Below are positions 1-5,494 of a stretch of DNA of 35,222 nucleotides, one piece after another. Both the position numbers and the translations under genes were made by a program. Positions within the stretch are counted from its first letter, which is position 1. Each line of letters starts with the position of its first letter. The stretch comes from a virus: positions 1-35,222 of IMG/VR virus record IMGVR_UViG_3300036851_000520. One strand, written 5' to 3'. The notes under the pieces were generated by a model that had not been told where the DNA came from, searched no databases, and saw only the letters and a list, made by a program, of their open reading frames with translations.

Positions 1-115
1 CGCAGTACTCTAGGACGACGTAATCGATGTACTCGGCTAGCTCTGCACTTGACAGTGCTTCTATGCCCTTCTGTCGGATGCGGTTCATTAAGTCGACCTG
101 TGCTTGATAGATCAT
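1..115 (-). CDS. Hypothetical protein, partial (3' end beyond window)
   Basis: This reading frame runs leftward off the window edge. It begins at the ATG at 115-113, whose bases form an ATGA overlap with the stop codon of the upstream gene, so it is translationally coupled. The visible N-terminus starts MIYQAQVDLMNRIRQKG and continues with a short helical, acidic stretch containing LSSAELAEYIDYVV. I do not recognise a family. It is the last visible member of the leftward small-gene operon. Confidence 0.6.
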   Translation of the reverse strand, partial: MIYQAQVDLMNRIRQKGIEALSSAELAEYIDYVVLEYC

Positions 116-324
116 TGTTCGCCAATTGCGTCGGAGATTTTTTGAGCAATAAGTAGCAATGCCTCTTCGGCTGGAAATACTACGTCTTTGTCACAGAGTG
201 CAAGTCTTCGAGTTTCACGCAGAATGGCCTGCAATCGGTCTAGCTCGACCAGAGCAGCCTCCAAATTGGCCCAAAGCTCGGTTTGTGCCAGCTGGCCGGA
301 TCTCCGCTCGTCGGCGGTATTCAT
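112..324 (-). CDS. Small hypothetical protein (70 aa)
   Basis: The 70-residue product is rich in Leu, Ala and Glu and predicted to be mostly helical (ELWANLEAALVELDRLQAIL could form a short coiled coil). It shares ATGA overlaps with the genes on both sides (321-324 upstream, 112-115 downstream), which supports the start and indicates coupled translation. No motif identifies a function. Confidence 0.65.
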   Translation of the reverse strand: MNTADERRSGQLAQTELWANLEAALVELDRLQAILRETRRLALCDKDVVFPAEEALLLIAQKISDAIGEQ

Positions 325-542
325 CGCTGCTTCGCCTCCTTCGGCTTCCAGATCGTCGTAATGGGGATCTCAAGGGTCAACTGGGTTCGCCTCGCGTTCT
401 TTCGTTTGTGAGCCTCGCGGACGTAGGCGCGCCCGGCGAGCGTGTCAAGCGCTCCCAGACGTGCGCCCGTTTCCAGACGTTCAGAAAGGGCCTCATCGGT
501 GAGCGAGCGGGCCTTGGCGTTAGCGCGGTAGTCGGGCCTCAT
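321..542 (-). CDS. Small hypothetical protein (73 aa)
   Basis: This is a basic 73-residue protein with an Arg/Lys-rich middle (REAHKRKNARRTQ) and no Cys pair or membrane segment. The start ATG overlaps the stop of the upstream membrane-protein gene (539-542) and its own stop overlaps the next start, so it belongs to a tightly coupled cluster. Function unknown. Confidence 0.65.
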   Translation of the reverse strand: MRPDYRANAKARSLTDEALSERLETGARLGALDTLAGRAYVREAHKRKNARRTQLTLEIPITTIWKPKEAKQR

Positions 543-772
543 CGTCCGACCTCTTCCAGACAGCGGAGCCGCGCGGCGTCCTCGGTCCGGGGCCGCACGC
601 TCCCGTCCTCGTACTGCACGAAAGCGCAGGCGAGACGTTCCAGGTGCTTGATCCCGTTCTCTTGCTGTCTATGACCTAGCGCCAGACCCCCCACGAAGAC
701 GTAGAGGAAGACCAGCGCGAACCCGAGGAGCCTGAAACGGTGGCGCCATTCCTCGTTAGTGGCGGGTTTCAT
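539..772 (-). CDS. Small single-pass membrane protein (77 aa)
   Basis: Residues about 14-32 (LLGFALVFLYVFVGGLALG) form one clear transmembrane segment. Basic residues precede it (EEWRHRFR), so the N-terminus is probably cytoplasmic, and a polar tail of about 45 residues containing two Cys follows. It overlaps the genes on either side by 4 bases. Small one-pass membrane proteins are common in phage early and lysis regions, but nothing here identifies a holin or spanin. Confidence 0.65.
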   Translation of the reverse strand: MKPATNEEWRHRFRLLGFALVFLYVFVGGLALGHRQQENGIKHLERLACAFVQYEDGSVRPRTEDAARLRCLEEVGR

Positions 773-1125
773 CGGGCCTCTGTCCTCATCTCGGCGCGGT
801 CATTCCAGAAGCGGCCGCACACCTCGAGCGCGTACCAGGCAAGCAGACACTTGTAACCGTCGAGCGTGTCCGCCATGTCCGCCCGATTGAAGCTCGCGAC
901 GAATGAGGCGACAGACTCGTGCCCGAACTCTTCGGCGTCTTCCTGCAGGATCTCGTCCAAGAGCGCGGCGTTCTGGTCCGTGAACTCGGCGCCGTCGGCT
1001 GTGTATATGAAACCGGCCCAACCGGAGTCTGCGCCGTACTCGCCCGCCTGCTTGATCTCAGACAAGCTCAGCGGCGCATGCTCGCGAATCGCTCGGGTCA
1101 GTTCTACTGCGGTCGTTGCGTCCAT
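769..1125 (-). CDS. Conserved small phage protein, DUF7222-like (118 aa)
   Basis: This 118-residue protein has a mixed acidic composition, with LSLSEIKQAGEYGADSGWAG near the N-terminus and LLAWYALEVCGRFW near the C-terminus. The EYGAD..W.GF..Y signature and the closing AWYALE stretch resemble small conserved actinophage proteins that I recall under DUF7222; that family assignment is from memory and unverified. The start has a good ribosome binding site (GGAGAGG a few bases upstream). It appears to be the first gene of a coupled run 1125-1 on the left strand. Confidence 0.65.
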   Translation of the reverse strand: MDATTAVELTRAIREHAPLSLSEIKQAGEYGADSGWAGFIYTADGAEFTDQNAALLDEILQEDAEEFGHESVASFVASFNRADMADTLDGYKCLLAWYALEVCGRFWNDRAEMRTEAR

Positions 1126-1168
1126 CTCGTTCCTCTCCTTCTCGTCGTGGAGCGGTCTCGCTCCCGTC

Positions 1169-1190
1169 CCGCCCGCGTTAAGTCGGGCGG
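1169..1190 (-). terminator. Possible intergenic hairpin
   Basis: The arms CCGCCCG (1169-1175) and CGGGCGG (1184-1190) pair perfectly across an 8-base loop in the gap between two leftward genes. No U-tract follows on either strand, so an intrinsic terminator is unproven; it could instead be an RNA-stabilising hairpin. Confidence 0.3.
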
Positions 1191-1202
1191 AGCGGCAGGG
1201 AT

Positions 1203-1218
1203 TTACCGTCAGCGGTAA
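1203..1218. repeat. 16-bp palindrome copy 1 (16/16)
   Basis: The sequence TTACCGTCAGCGGTAA lies directly after the TAG stop of the leftward zinc-ribbon gene (1219-1221), with no base between. It matches the family consensus TTACCGYYRRCGGTAA fully. Confidence 0.8.
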
Positions 1219-1545
1219 CTAGCCTGCGGCCGTCCTCGTCTTAGCCTCGAACTCCTGCACGGTGAAGAAGGGCACCGCCCCTACGCTTCCCTCCTCGCCC
1301 CAGGTGTAGCGACAACCTGAGCAGAAGAAGCCGACGGTTTCGGTATCGCCTACATCGTCCGAGTCGTAGGCCTCCCATTCGACCTCCACTTTGTTGCCGC
1401 GGGCGTCCTCGTGCCCGCTTCCCCATTTCCCTTCGTCACCTTCGGACAGCCTCGTGAACTCGGCCGGTTGCCATATCTCGGCCCGCTCGCGCGTGCCCAC
1501 GTAGTCCGAGCCGCACTCGGGGCAAACTAGCTTCTCGTTCGTCAT
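1219..1545 (-). CDS. Zinc-ribbon protein (108 aa)
   Basis: The product carries CPECGSDY at residues 8-15 and CSGCRYTW about 65 residues later, two CxxC knuckles expected to bind one zinc ion. The middle is strongly acidic. It starts at an ATG preceded by GAGGAGGAG about 8 bases upstream. The gene lies between two copies of the 16-bp palindrome, one touching its stop codon and one just ahead of its ribosome binding site. Its target (nucleic acid or protein) is unknown. Confidence 0.7.
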   Translation of the reverse strand: MTNEKLVCPECGSDYVGTRERAEIWQPAEFTRLSEGDEGKWGSGHEDARGNKVEVEWEAYDSDDVGDTETVGFFCSGCRYTWGEEGSVGAVPFFTVQEFEAKTRTAAG

Positions 1546-1565
1546 CGTCTTTCTACTCCTCCTCT

Positions 1566-1581
1566 TTACCGTCAGCGGTAG
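1566..1581. repeat. 16-bp palindrome copy 2 (15/16)
   Basis: The sequence TTACCGTCAGCGGTAG sits between the stop codon of the upstream leftward gene (1584-1586) and the Shine-Dalgarno sequence of the next gene (start at 1545). A factor bound here would sit on the operon's internal junction. Confidence 0.8.
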
Positions 1582-1583
1582 TC

Positions 1584-1796
1584 TCAGATTTCCCAGCTAT
1601 GCCAATCGGCGATCTCGCCTCGTGTCTCAAGCCTCCACTCTGCATCAGGTTCCTCGCGGCGGTACTCGGCGAGGAGTTCGAACGAACGGCGCACCCCGTT
1701 CTGATCGCTAGGAAGGACGCGCCAGGATGAATCAACCCGGCCCATCGAGTCGACAAGGCGGACGTTAGGCGAGGTGCCAGCGATGTACACGTTCAC
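1584..1796 (-). CDS. Small hypothetical protein (70 aa)
   Basis: I chose the GTG at 1796-1794 as start because AGGAGG lies 6 bases upstream and its GTGA overlaps the TGA stop of the preceding gene. The longer frame extending upstream would overrun that gene. The product begins VNVYIAGTSPNVRLVDSMGR and ends in an acidic, Trp-containing tail (EWRLETRGEIADWHSWEI). No family recognised. Confidence 0.6.
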   Translation of the reverse strand: MNVYIAGTSPNVRLVDSMGRVDSSWRVLPSDQNGVRRSFELLAEYRREEPDAEWRLETRGEIADWHSWEI

Positions 1797-1978
1797 GACC
1801 AACCTCCTGACGTAATCTCGTCCTGGACTTCGGACTGAAACCGCCGCTCGGACGTCTCGCCGCAAGCGGCGCACTCGAGCCGCTTACCCTTCGGCCAGTA
1901 GAAAGCTCCCTCTTTCTTCGGGAAACGGGCCCGTAGCCAGTAGGGGTCACCTTTGACGCTGTAGGGGTTCCCTCTCAT
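1793..1978 (-). CDS. Small protein with one CxxC knuckle (61 aa)
   Basis: I take the ATG at 1978-1976, which has AGGAGAG upstream and an ATGA overlap with the previous gene. The product starts MRGNPYSVKGDPYWLRARFP and contains a single Cys-Ala-Ala-Cys pair after a Lys/Arg-rich stretch. That is half of a zinc knuckle, so it may bind metal as a dimer or only structurally. The neighbouring genes are coupled on both sides. Function unknown. Confidence 0.6.
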   Translation of the reverse strand: MRGNPYSVKGDPYWLRARFPKKEGAFYWPKGKRLECAACGETSERRFQSEVQDEITSGGWS

Positions 1979-2184
1979 TGTGATCTCTCCTCGCCGACTA
2001 GCGCAGCTCGCTCGGCGCGATAGAAGATTGCATCGGCATCGGCCTGCTCGATCGACGAGTAATGGGACCGCATGTAGCGCCACCACTGCGCCTCATAGGC
2101 GGCAGTCGCGCTATCGGTGCGGCGCCTCGCCTCTCCGATCCGTCGGCCGTGCCAGCGAGCGGATGATTCAAGACTGGGATGCAT
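1975..2184 (-). CDS. Small hypothetical protein (69 aa)
   Basis: The start ATG at 2184-2182 has AGGAG 7 bases upstream; a longer form from a GTG 30 bases earlier would swallow that site, so I prefer the shorter one. The product is charged and aromatic-rich (YEAQWWRYMRSHYSSIEQAD) and probably all helical. It is the first gene downstream of a candidate leftward promoter at 2220-2248. Confidence 0.6.
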   Translation of the reverse strand: MHPSLESSARWHGRRIGEARRRTDSATAAYEAQWWRYMRSHYSSIEQADADAIFYRAERAALVGEERSQ

Positions 2185-2219
2185 CTTCCTGCTCCTCTCT
2201 CTTTCCGTAGACACTAGGG

Positions 2220-2248
2220 ATGGTAAAGCATACTGTACGGGATTACAA
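2220..2248 (-). promoter_or_regulatory. Candidate leftward promoter
   Basis: On the minus strand TTGTAA (2248-2243) and TACCAT (2225-2220) are separated by 17 bases, in an 86-bp gap ahead of the gene starting at 2184. The spacer carries GTACAG, the complement of the CTGTAC word that recurs at the other promoters near 4190-4430. The stretch TGCTTTACCATCCCT resembles one in the same position before the gene starting at 4108. Confidence 0.45.
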
Positions 2249-2271
2249 GCGCCTAGGCTCGTCTGAGAATG

Positions 2272-2502
2272 TCATTCTGCGTCCGTGATCGTAAACCGCC
2301 CGAAGCGGCCTGCGTTGATCGCTCCATGTCCCTCTTCTAGATCACATGTGACCCATACGTCATTGCTCGCGAGGTAGCGGCGCGCGAATCCGTAGACGAT
2401 ATGCGCCAGCTCGTCGGCTGACTGCGCGGCGAAAGTCTGCGGCTCAAGATCGTGAGTTCGGCCGATGCGTTCAAAGGTGCAGACGTACAATGGAGCGTTC
2501 AT
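2272..2502 (-). CDS. Conserved small actinophage-type protein (76 aa)
   Basis: The ATG at 2502-2500 forms an ATGA overlap with the upstream stop, which fixes the start 12 codons inside the longest frame. The product shows VCTFERIGRTHDL, then SADELAHIVYGFARRYLAS, then a C-terminal GRFGRFTI strand. This pattern resembles a widespread small actinophage family of unknown role (recollection, not searched). Confidence 0.65.
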   Translation of the reverse strand: MNAPLYVCTFERIGRTHDLEPQTFAAQSADELAHIVYGFARRYLASNDVWVTCDLEEGHGAINAGRFGRFTITDAE

Positions 2503-2705
2503 CTTCGGCCCAGTCTCGTATCTGCTTCCCTTTGCCACTGCCGCACTGCTCGGCGCAGCTGGGGGGTGGATTCTTCCACCCCTGCATACCAGTTCGCTTC
2601 CTGCCAGGCACGTCGCTCCTTGTCTGCCTGCTTCGGCGAGCGGATAGGGCCGGTGTAGGCTTCCTTCCCGTCGCTGAGCCGGATCCGGCGAATGTAGTAA
2701 CTCAT
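2499..2705 (-). CDS. Small hypothetical protein (68 aa)
   Basis: This basic protein opens MSYYIRRIRLSDGKEAYTG, then has a helical, Trp-containing segment (RRAWQEANWYAGVEE). The ribosome binding site AAGGAGAGG lies just upstream, directly after a copy of the 16-bp palindrome. It is coupled to the following gene by ATGA. Function unknown. Confidence 0.65.
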   Translation of the reverse strand: MSYYIRRIRLSDGKEAYTGPIRSPKQADKERRAWQEANWYAGVEESTPQLRRAVRQWQREADTRLGRR

Positions 2706-2717
2706 CTTTCCTCTCCT

Positions 2718-2733
2718 TTACCGTTGACGGTAA
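2718..2733. repeat. 16-bp palindrome copy 3 (16/16)
   Basis: The sequence TTACCGTTGACGGTAA fills the space between the TAG stop of the upstream gene (2736-2734) and the Shine-Dalgarno sequence of the next. The central four bases differ from copies 1 and 2 yet keep the YYRR pattern. Confidence 0.8.
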
Positions 2734-3135
2734 CTAGGCGGCAATCGCCGCGGTTGTCTGGATAAAGGTCAGCGCGTGCACCTTCGCCTCGCGGTCGGAC
2801 TTACGCGCGGGACGCCGGTAAGAGAACTGAGCGGCACCGAGTGAACCCTCGGAGAAGCGGGGTTCCGGGTTTCCGCCCGCGCGCAGAACCTTCAATGCAA
2901 GCAGTGCATCCTTCGCCGCATTCGGGTTGTCAGCGGCGAAGCGGGTCTCCTCGACCTTATGGGCATAGCAGGCCGAGCCGTCGATCCAGGGCTCTCGCAT
3001 GTGCTCGCGGCAGTCTTCGCAGTGAGACGGCGGCCGGGAGACCTTCACCACCCGGTAGAACGTGGGCAAGCGCCGCGCCTCGCCCGTCGTAAGATCGGCG
3101 GGTACCTTCTGAAAGGTGTAACGGTAGCGTGCCAT
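2734..3135 (-). CDS. Hypothetical protein with Cys/His cluster (133 aa)
   Basis: The 133-residue product contains HCEDCREHMREPWIDGSACY around residues 38-57, a Cys/His arrangement that could bind zinc, followed by a helical region (AAKDALLALKVLRAG) and a basic C-terminal third. AGGAGAGG lies just upstream of the ATG. The stop codon abuts the 16-bp palindrome. I do not recognise the family. Confidence 0.65.
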   Translation of the reverse strand: MARYRYTFQKVPADLTTGEARRLPTFYRVVKVSRPPSHCEDCREHMREPWIDGSACYAHKVEETRFAADNPNAAKDALLALKVLRAGGNPEPRFSEGSLGAAQFSYRRPARKSDREAKVHALTFIQTTAAIAA

Positions 3136-3154
3136 TTCCTCTCCTCTCTTACTG

Positions 3155-3355
3155 CTAGAGGTTGTTGATTTGCGCGATGATGTCGGACGGCTTCACACGG
3201 AGTACAGTCGCACGCCCGCGCTCATTCCAGACGGGTATGCGGGAATGATCGGCGTAGTGGGACCATCCCTCATAGCCTCGCAGCGTAAAGCGACGCCCAC
3301 GGAGAACGAATCGCTTGCCTATGTGCATGGCGATCACCTTGTCGATAGCGTCCAT
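3155..3355 (-). CDS. Small basic hypothetical protein (66 aa)
   Basis: The ATG at 3355-3353 (MDAIDKVIAMHIGKRFVLRG) has AAAGGAG upstream; the 36-residue extension of the open frame lacks such a site. The middle is Arg-rich and beta-like (KRFVLRGRRFTLRGYEGW), and the C-terminus is amphipathic. Function unknown. Confidence 0.6.
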   Translation of the reverse strand: MDAIDKVIAMHIGKRFVLRGRRFTLRGYEGWSHYADHSRIPVWNERGRATVLRVKPSDIIAQINNL

Positions 3356-3393
3356 GTCTCCTTTCCTTTCACATCTGTGCGTATGTGACGCTT

Positions 3394-3618
3394 TCAGGCC
3401 CTTTCGGCCCAGTCGGCTGCTACGTCGTAGGGGTCCTTGTAATCGGGGATCTCCTGCCTGCAATAGGACTTGTAGACAACCGGTGCGGGCTTCTCCCTAG
3501 CGGCATCAATGAAAGCCAGGTACCGGCCTACGTCCCGGTGCAGCTGAGGTTCAGGTGGATCCTGCCAGTCCAGTAGAGCTAGGGTCACTTCTCGGAATGC
3601 GGCTTGAACGCTAGTCAT
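3394..3618 (-). CDS. Small hypothetical protein (74 aa)
   Basis: This acidic product begins MTSVQAAFREVTLALLDWQD and ends in DYKDPYDVAADWAERA. It overlaps the preceding gene by 8 bases and has no strong ribosome binding site of its own, so expression probably depends on coupling. No family recognised. Confidence 0.55.
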   Translation of the reverse strand: MTSVQAAFREVTLALLDWQDPPEPQLHRDVGRYLAFIDAAREKPAPVVYKSYCRQEIPDYKDPYDVAADWAERA

Positions 3619-3790
3619 CGAGGTTCAGTCCCACGGTGCAGCCGTCCCGCTTGACGGCCCGCAGGTGTTCGCGCATGAGAGTGATGTAGTTGCGAGCAGC
3701 TTGGAGCGGGTTCGGCCCATGACTGGCATAGCCAAAGGTCTTGCGCTCAATCACGGTCCCTTCCTCATTGTGGGTTTCTACGATGTACAT
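3611..3790 (-). CDS. Small hypothetical protein (59 aa)
   Basis: The ATG at 3790-3788 is preceded by GGGAAGG, which makes MYIVETHNEEG the likely N-terminus rather than the in-frame start 11 codons upstream. The product has an N-terminal beta-like segment and a helical, basic stretch (AARNYITLMREHLRAVKRDG). Function unknown. Confidence 0.6.
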   Translation of the reverse strand: MYIVETHNEEGTVIERKTFGYASHGPNPLQAARNYITLMREHLRAVKRDGCTVGLNLDD

Positions 3791-3862
3791 GCCTTCCCTC
3801 TCTTTCCAATTGAGCAGTAGCACCCACGGCCGCGCGCCGCTTGGGTAGCGCGACCGAAGGGG

Positions 3863-4108
3863 TTACGGCAGGTATGGCTGTGGCAGCGGCTCCTCCACGA
3901 ATAGGCGCACGTGACCGTAGGTGGCAGGGCCGTAAGACTGGCTTCCCAGTAAACCGGCAAGCTCCCAGTCCACGAGCGTAGACCAGTCATCTGCACCGCT
4001 GATCGTTCCGTTAGGGTCGATGGCGGCGCTTACTACTTTGGCTCCCTGGCGTAGCAAGAAGCGAGCGGTACCGTCGGAGTAGGTAGGGCCGATCCGCTTG
4101 ATGTCCAT
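3863..4108 (-). CDS. Small hypothetical protein, first gene of leftward operon (81 aa)
   Basis: The ATG at 4108-4106 has AGGAG 6 bases upstream and opens MDIKRIGPTYSDGTARFLL. The rest is a mix of short strands and turns (VSAAIDPNGTISGADDW) and ends proline-rich. It is the gene nearest the divergent control region and so likely the first transcribed leftward from the candidate promoter at 4142-4170. No family recognised. Confidence 0.6.
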   Translation of the reverse strand: MDIKRIGPTYSDGTARFLLRQGAKVVSAAIDPNGTISGADDWSTLVDWELAGLLGSQSYGPATYGHVRLFVEEPLPQPYLP

Positions 4109-4141
4109 CGCTGCTCCTCTCTTAGCTGAATCCATGAGGGT

Positions 4142-4170
4142 AGTAAAGCACCCTTTACCCTGCGAGTCAA
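4142..4170 (-). promoter_or_regulatory. Candidate leftward promoter with operator-like inverted repeat
   Basis: On the minus strand TTGACT (4170-4165) is followed 17 bases later by TTTACT (4147-4142); 18- or 19-base spacings give TTACTA or TACTAC. A perfect inverted repeat, GTAAAG-CACC-CTTTAC (4143-4158), overlaps the -10 region and spacer, the position of a repressor operator. Confidence 0.5.
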
Positions 4171-4400
4171 GCAATCCTAGACCAGGACTGTACTTTCAGC
4201 CAGGCGGACCTAGACCAGGTGAGCAGAAGGTTGAGCGCGCAATGACTGGCAAGCTGGCGATACGGCGTGCTGGCAATACGACTGCTCGAGCCCCGTCGCG
4301 CGGGATTGTCCACCGGCGAGGGGGAGGGGTTGAGGTGGGGGCGCGAAGCTGCAGGCTGTATTTACACCGAAATTGAGATTCCTGTACGCCTCGTACGCCC

Positions 4401-4429
4401 TTGACGTACATCCGCCCTTGCTGTACTGT
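4401..4429 (+). promoter_or_regulatory. Rightward promoter, apparently leaderless
   Basis: TTGACG (4401-4406), a 17-base spacer and TACTGT (4424-4429) place the transcription start at or within a base or two of the GTG at 4437. No Shine-Dalgarno sequence precedes that GTG. CTGTAC words overlap the -10 box, so the downstream ribbon-helix-helix protein may autoregulate here (inference). Confidence 0.6.
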
Positions 4430-4436
4430 ACGCCCT

Positions 4437-4598
4437 GTGCGCCCAGAGAAGAAGATCACCGTTCGGGCTACCGAAGCCGAGATCATCCTCTGGAAGGAGG
4501 CAGCCTGGGCGCAGCGCAAGACCCTCTCCGAGTACGTGCGTGAGATCCTGAACGCACTCGCTCCCAAACATGCCAGGAGGGCCGATGGAGATTCCTGA
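4437..4598 (+). CDS. Ribbon-helix-helix DNA-binding protein (53 aa)
   Basis: The short product has the Arc/MetJ-type layout: a beta strand (KKITVRATEAE), a first helix (IILWKEAAWAQRK), the turn residues TLSE and a second helix (YVREILNALA). Such proteins bind DNA as dimers through the strand and usually act as repressors. I chose the GTG at 4437 because it coincides with the predicted transcription start of the promoter at 4401-4429; the upstream TTG at 4401 is that promoter's -35 box. A paralogue lies at 6528-6668. The first gene of the rightward operon, it is a good candidate for an early transcription regulator. Confidence 0.75.
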   Translation: MRPEKKITVRATEAEIILWKEAAWAQRKTLSEYVREILNALAPKHARRADGDS

Positions 4599-5118
4599 TC
4601 CTCTCGAACCAAACCTGGACATCCTGGGCGGAGACCATTTGACCGATGAGGAGAAGGACTTGCTTGCGAGAAAGGTCGTGCGCGGCTCCGACGTCGATCC
4701 GATTCCGAAGATCCCGGATGCGCCCGATGTCTCGGGCGCCCCCAAGTCGAAAACCCCGGGAACCTACAAGAACCGAATCGAGGGCTTGACCCAGTTGCAG
4801 CCGGATGAGCTTCCGGTCGTTGGACGGCACTTCGTGATTTGGGGCTCAGCCCACTTGGACGACGTCAAGGCGCGGCCGGTCAAAAGGGCCTATCTCATTA
4901 CCGAAGAGGCACACGCTGCCCGTGAGGTCGAGCACACTAAGGTGCTTCTGAACCACGGACTCAAGAATCCGGTGGAATGGACCAACCCTCGAACGGGGGC
5001 TCCAGGCGTCGATCCTTCTACACCCGGCGCCGAACGCTGGGATCGCGTGCGCCGCACCGAGCACTACGCCCGCTGGCGCTACCGCGGCTATCTTGCGGGG
5101 GAAGTGGCGTCGCTGTGA
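4585..5118 (+). CDS. Hypothetical protein (177 aa)
   Basis: The start at 4585 (MEIPDPLEPNLDILGGDHL) has AGGAGG 4 bases upstream; an in-frame ATG at 4570 precedes that site and is less likely. The N-terminal third is acidic and Pro-rich. The rest is mixed, with KRAYLITEEAHAAREVEHTK and an Arg-rich C-terminus (RVRRTEHYARWRYRGYLAG). It overlaps the end of the ribbon-helix-helix gene. I do not recognise a family. A copy of the 16-bp palindrome starts one base after its stop codon. Confidence 0.65.
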   Translation: MEIPDPLEPNLDILGGDHLTDEEKDLLARKVVRGSDVDPIPKIPDAPDVSGAPKSKTPGTYKNRIEGLTQLQPDELPVVGRHFVIWGSAHLDDVKARPVKRAYLITEEAHAAREVEHTKVLLNHGLKNPVEWTNPRTGAPGVDPSTPGAERWDRVRRTEHYARWRYRGYLAGEVASL

Positions 5119-5246
5119 ATACCGTCAGCGGTAAGACGCAAGTCACCAATGTAACGGGATCGACGGAGCGGGAGGGGGAACCCACGATTCGCGAGTCGTG
5201 TAACAAGGCACTCTCCCGCTCCGTGAGTCCTGGGGCGTCACTATGA
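5115..5246 (+). CDS. Possible small protein (43 aa)
   Basis: The GTG at 5115 makes a GTGA overlap with the upstream stop and the frame ends in an ATGA overlap with the next start, which favours a real gene. Against this, its first codons are formed by the 16-bp palindrome (NTVSGK) and its body is occupied by a long nested inverted repeat (5163-5224). It may instead be an untranslated structured spacer that happens to stay open. Confidence 0.35.
   Translation: MNTVSGKTQVTNVTGSTEREGEPTIRESCNKALSRSVSPGASL
5119..5134. repeat. 16-bp palindrome copy 4 (15/16)
   Basis: The sequence ATACCGTCAGCGGTAA directly follows the TGA stop codon (5116-5118) of the preceding gene. Confidence 0.75.
5163..5224. 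repeat. Nested inverted repeat (structured element)
   Basis: A perfect 12-bp outer stem pairs ACGGAGCGGGAG (5163-5174) with CTCCCGCTCCGT (5213-5224). The 38 bases between contain a second quasi-palindrome, CACGATTCG/CGAGTCGTG (about 5182-5199), 9 pairs counting one G-T. It does not fit a tRNA, and no U-tract follows. An RNA structure, a replication element or a recombination site are all possible. Confidence 0.55.
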
Positions 5247-5461
5247 GCGTTCACGGTCAAGCTAACCAGACCAATGATCTTTCGGAGTGCCAGCATCGCT
5301 GGGTGCGCTGTCCTGACCGAGATTCGCTCAAGGGCGGCTCGATAGACAGGCACGGTCTCGCTCTGCAGGGATACACCGAGACCGTGCTCGTCTTCTACTG
5401 CGAGAAGTGTCTGAGGGTCGAGACCCGTCAGGTGACGGTGGATACGGAATCTACGGCTTGA
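5243..5461 (+). CDS. Small zinc-ribbon protein (72 aa)
   Basis: The product carries CQHRWVRC near residues 16-23 and CEKC near residue 53, separated by a beta-rich linker (GYTETVLVFY). This Cys-x-His...CxxC layout is a compact zinc ribbon recurring in actinophage small proteins; the protein at 8145-8468 has a similar EHDW...CKKC pattern. The ATG overlaps the stop of the preceding small frame. Its partner is unknown. Confidence 0.65.
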   Translation: MSVHGQANQTNDLSECQHRWVRCPDRDSLKGGSIDRHGLALQGYTETVLVFYCEKCLRVETRQVTVDTESTA

Positions 5462-5485
5462 CCGTAGCCGTATCTGCTGTATAAT
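5458..5485 (+). promoter_or_regulatory. Strong rightward promoter, apparently leaderless
   Basis: TTGACC (5458-5463), a 16-base spacer and a perfect TATAAT (5480-5485) put the transcription start within 0-3 bases of the GTG start codon at 5495. The -35 box is centred in an inverted repeat CTACGG-N5-CCGTAG (5451-5467), a likely operator. No Shine-Dalgarno sequence is present. Confidence 0.7.
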
Positions 5486-5494
5486 ACGGTAATC

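Larger units (their letters stand above)
4109..4436. promoter_or_regulatory. Divergent control region with short direct repeats
   Basis: No credible gene lies in these 328 bases between the leftward and rightward operons. They contain the leftward promoter and inverted repeat at 4142-4170, and two exact copies of CCTAGACCAGG (4176-4186 and 4209-4219, 33 bp apart). They also hold CTGGCGATACG and CTGGCAATACG (4254-4264, 4270-4280, 16 bp apart), a G-rich tract (4320-4341), and repeated GTACGCC words (from 4385, 4393, 4428) running into the rightward promoter. The repeats suggest a regulatory switch or a replication origin; the sequence does not decide between them. Confidence 0.55.

Noticed and set aside
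4320-4341. G-quadruplex in the control region
   Set aside because: Only three runs of four or more G are present, with a two-G run between, so a stable four-tract quadruplex is not clearly supported.
4401-4436. TTG at 4401 as start of the first ribbon-helix-helix gene
   Set aside because: Those bases form the -35 box TTGACG of a good promoter; the GTG at 4437 coincides with the expected transcription start.
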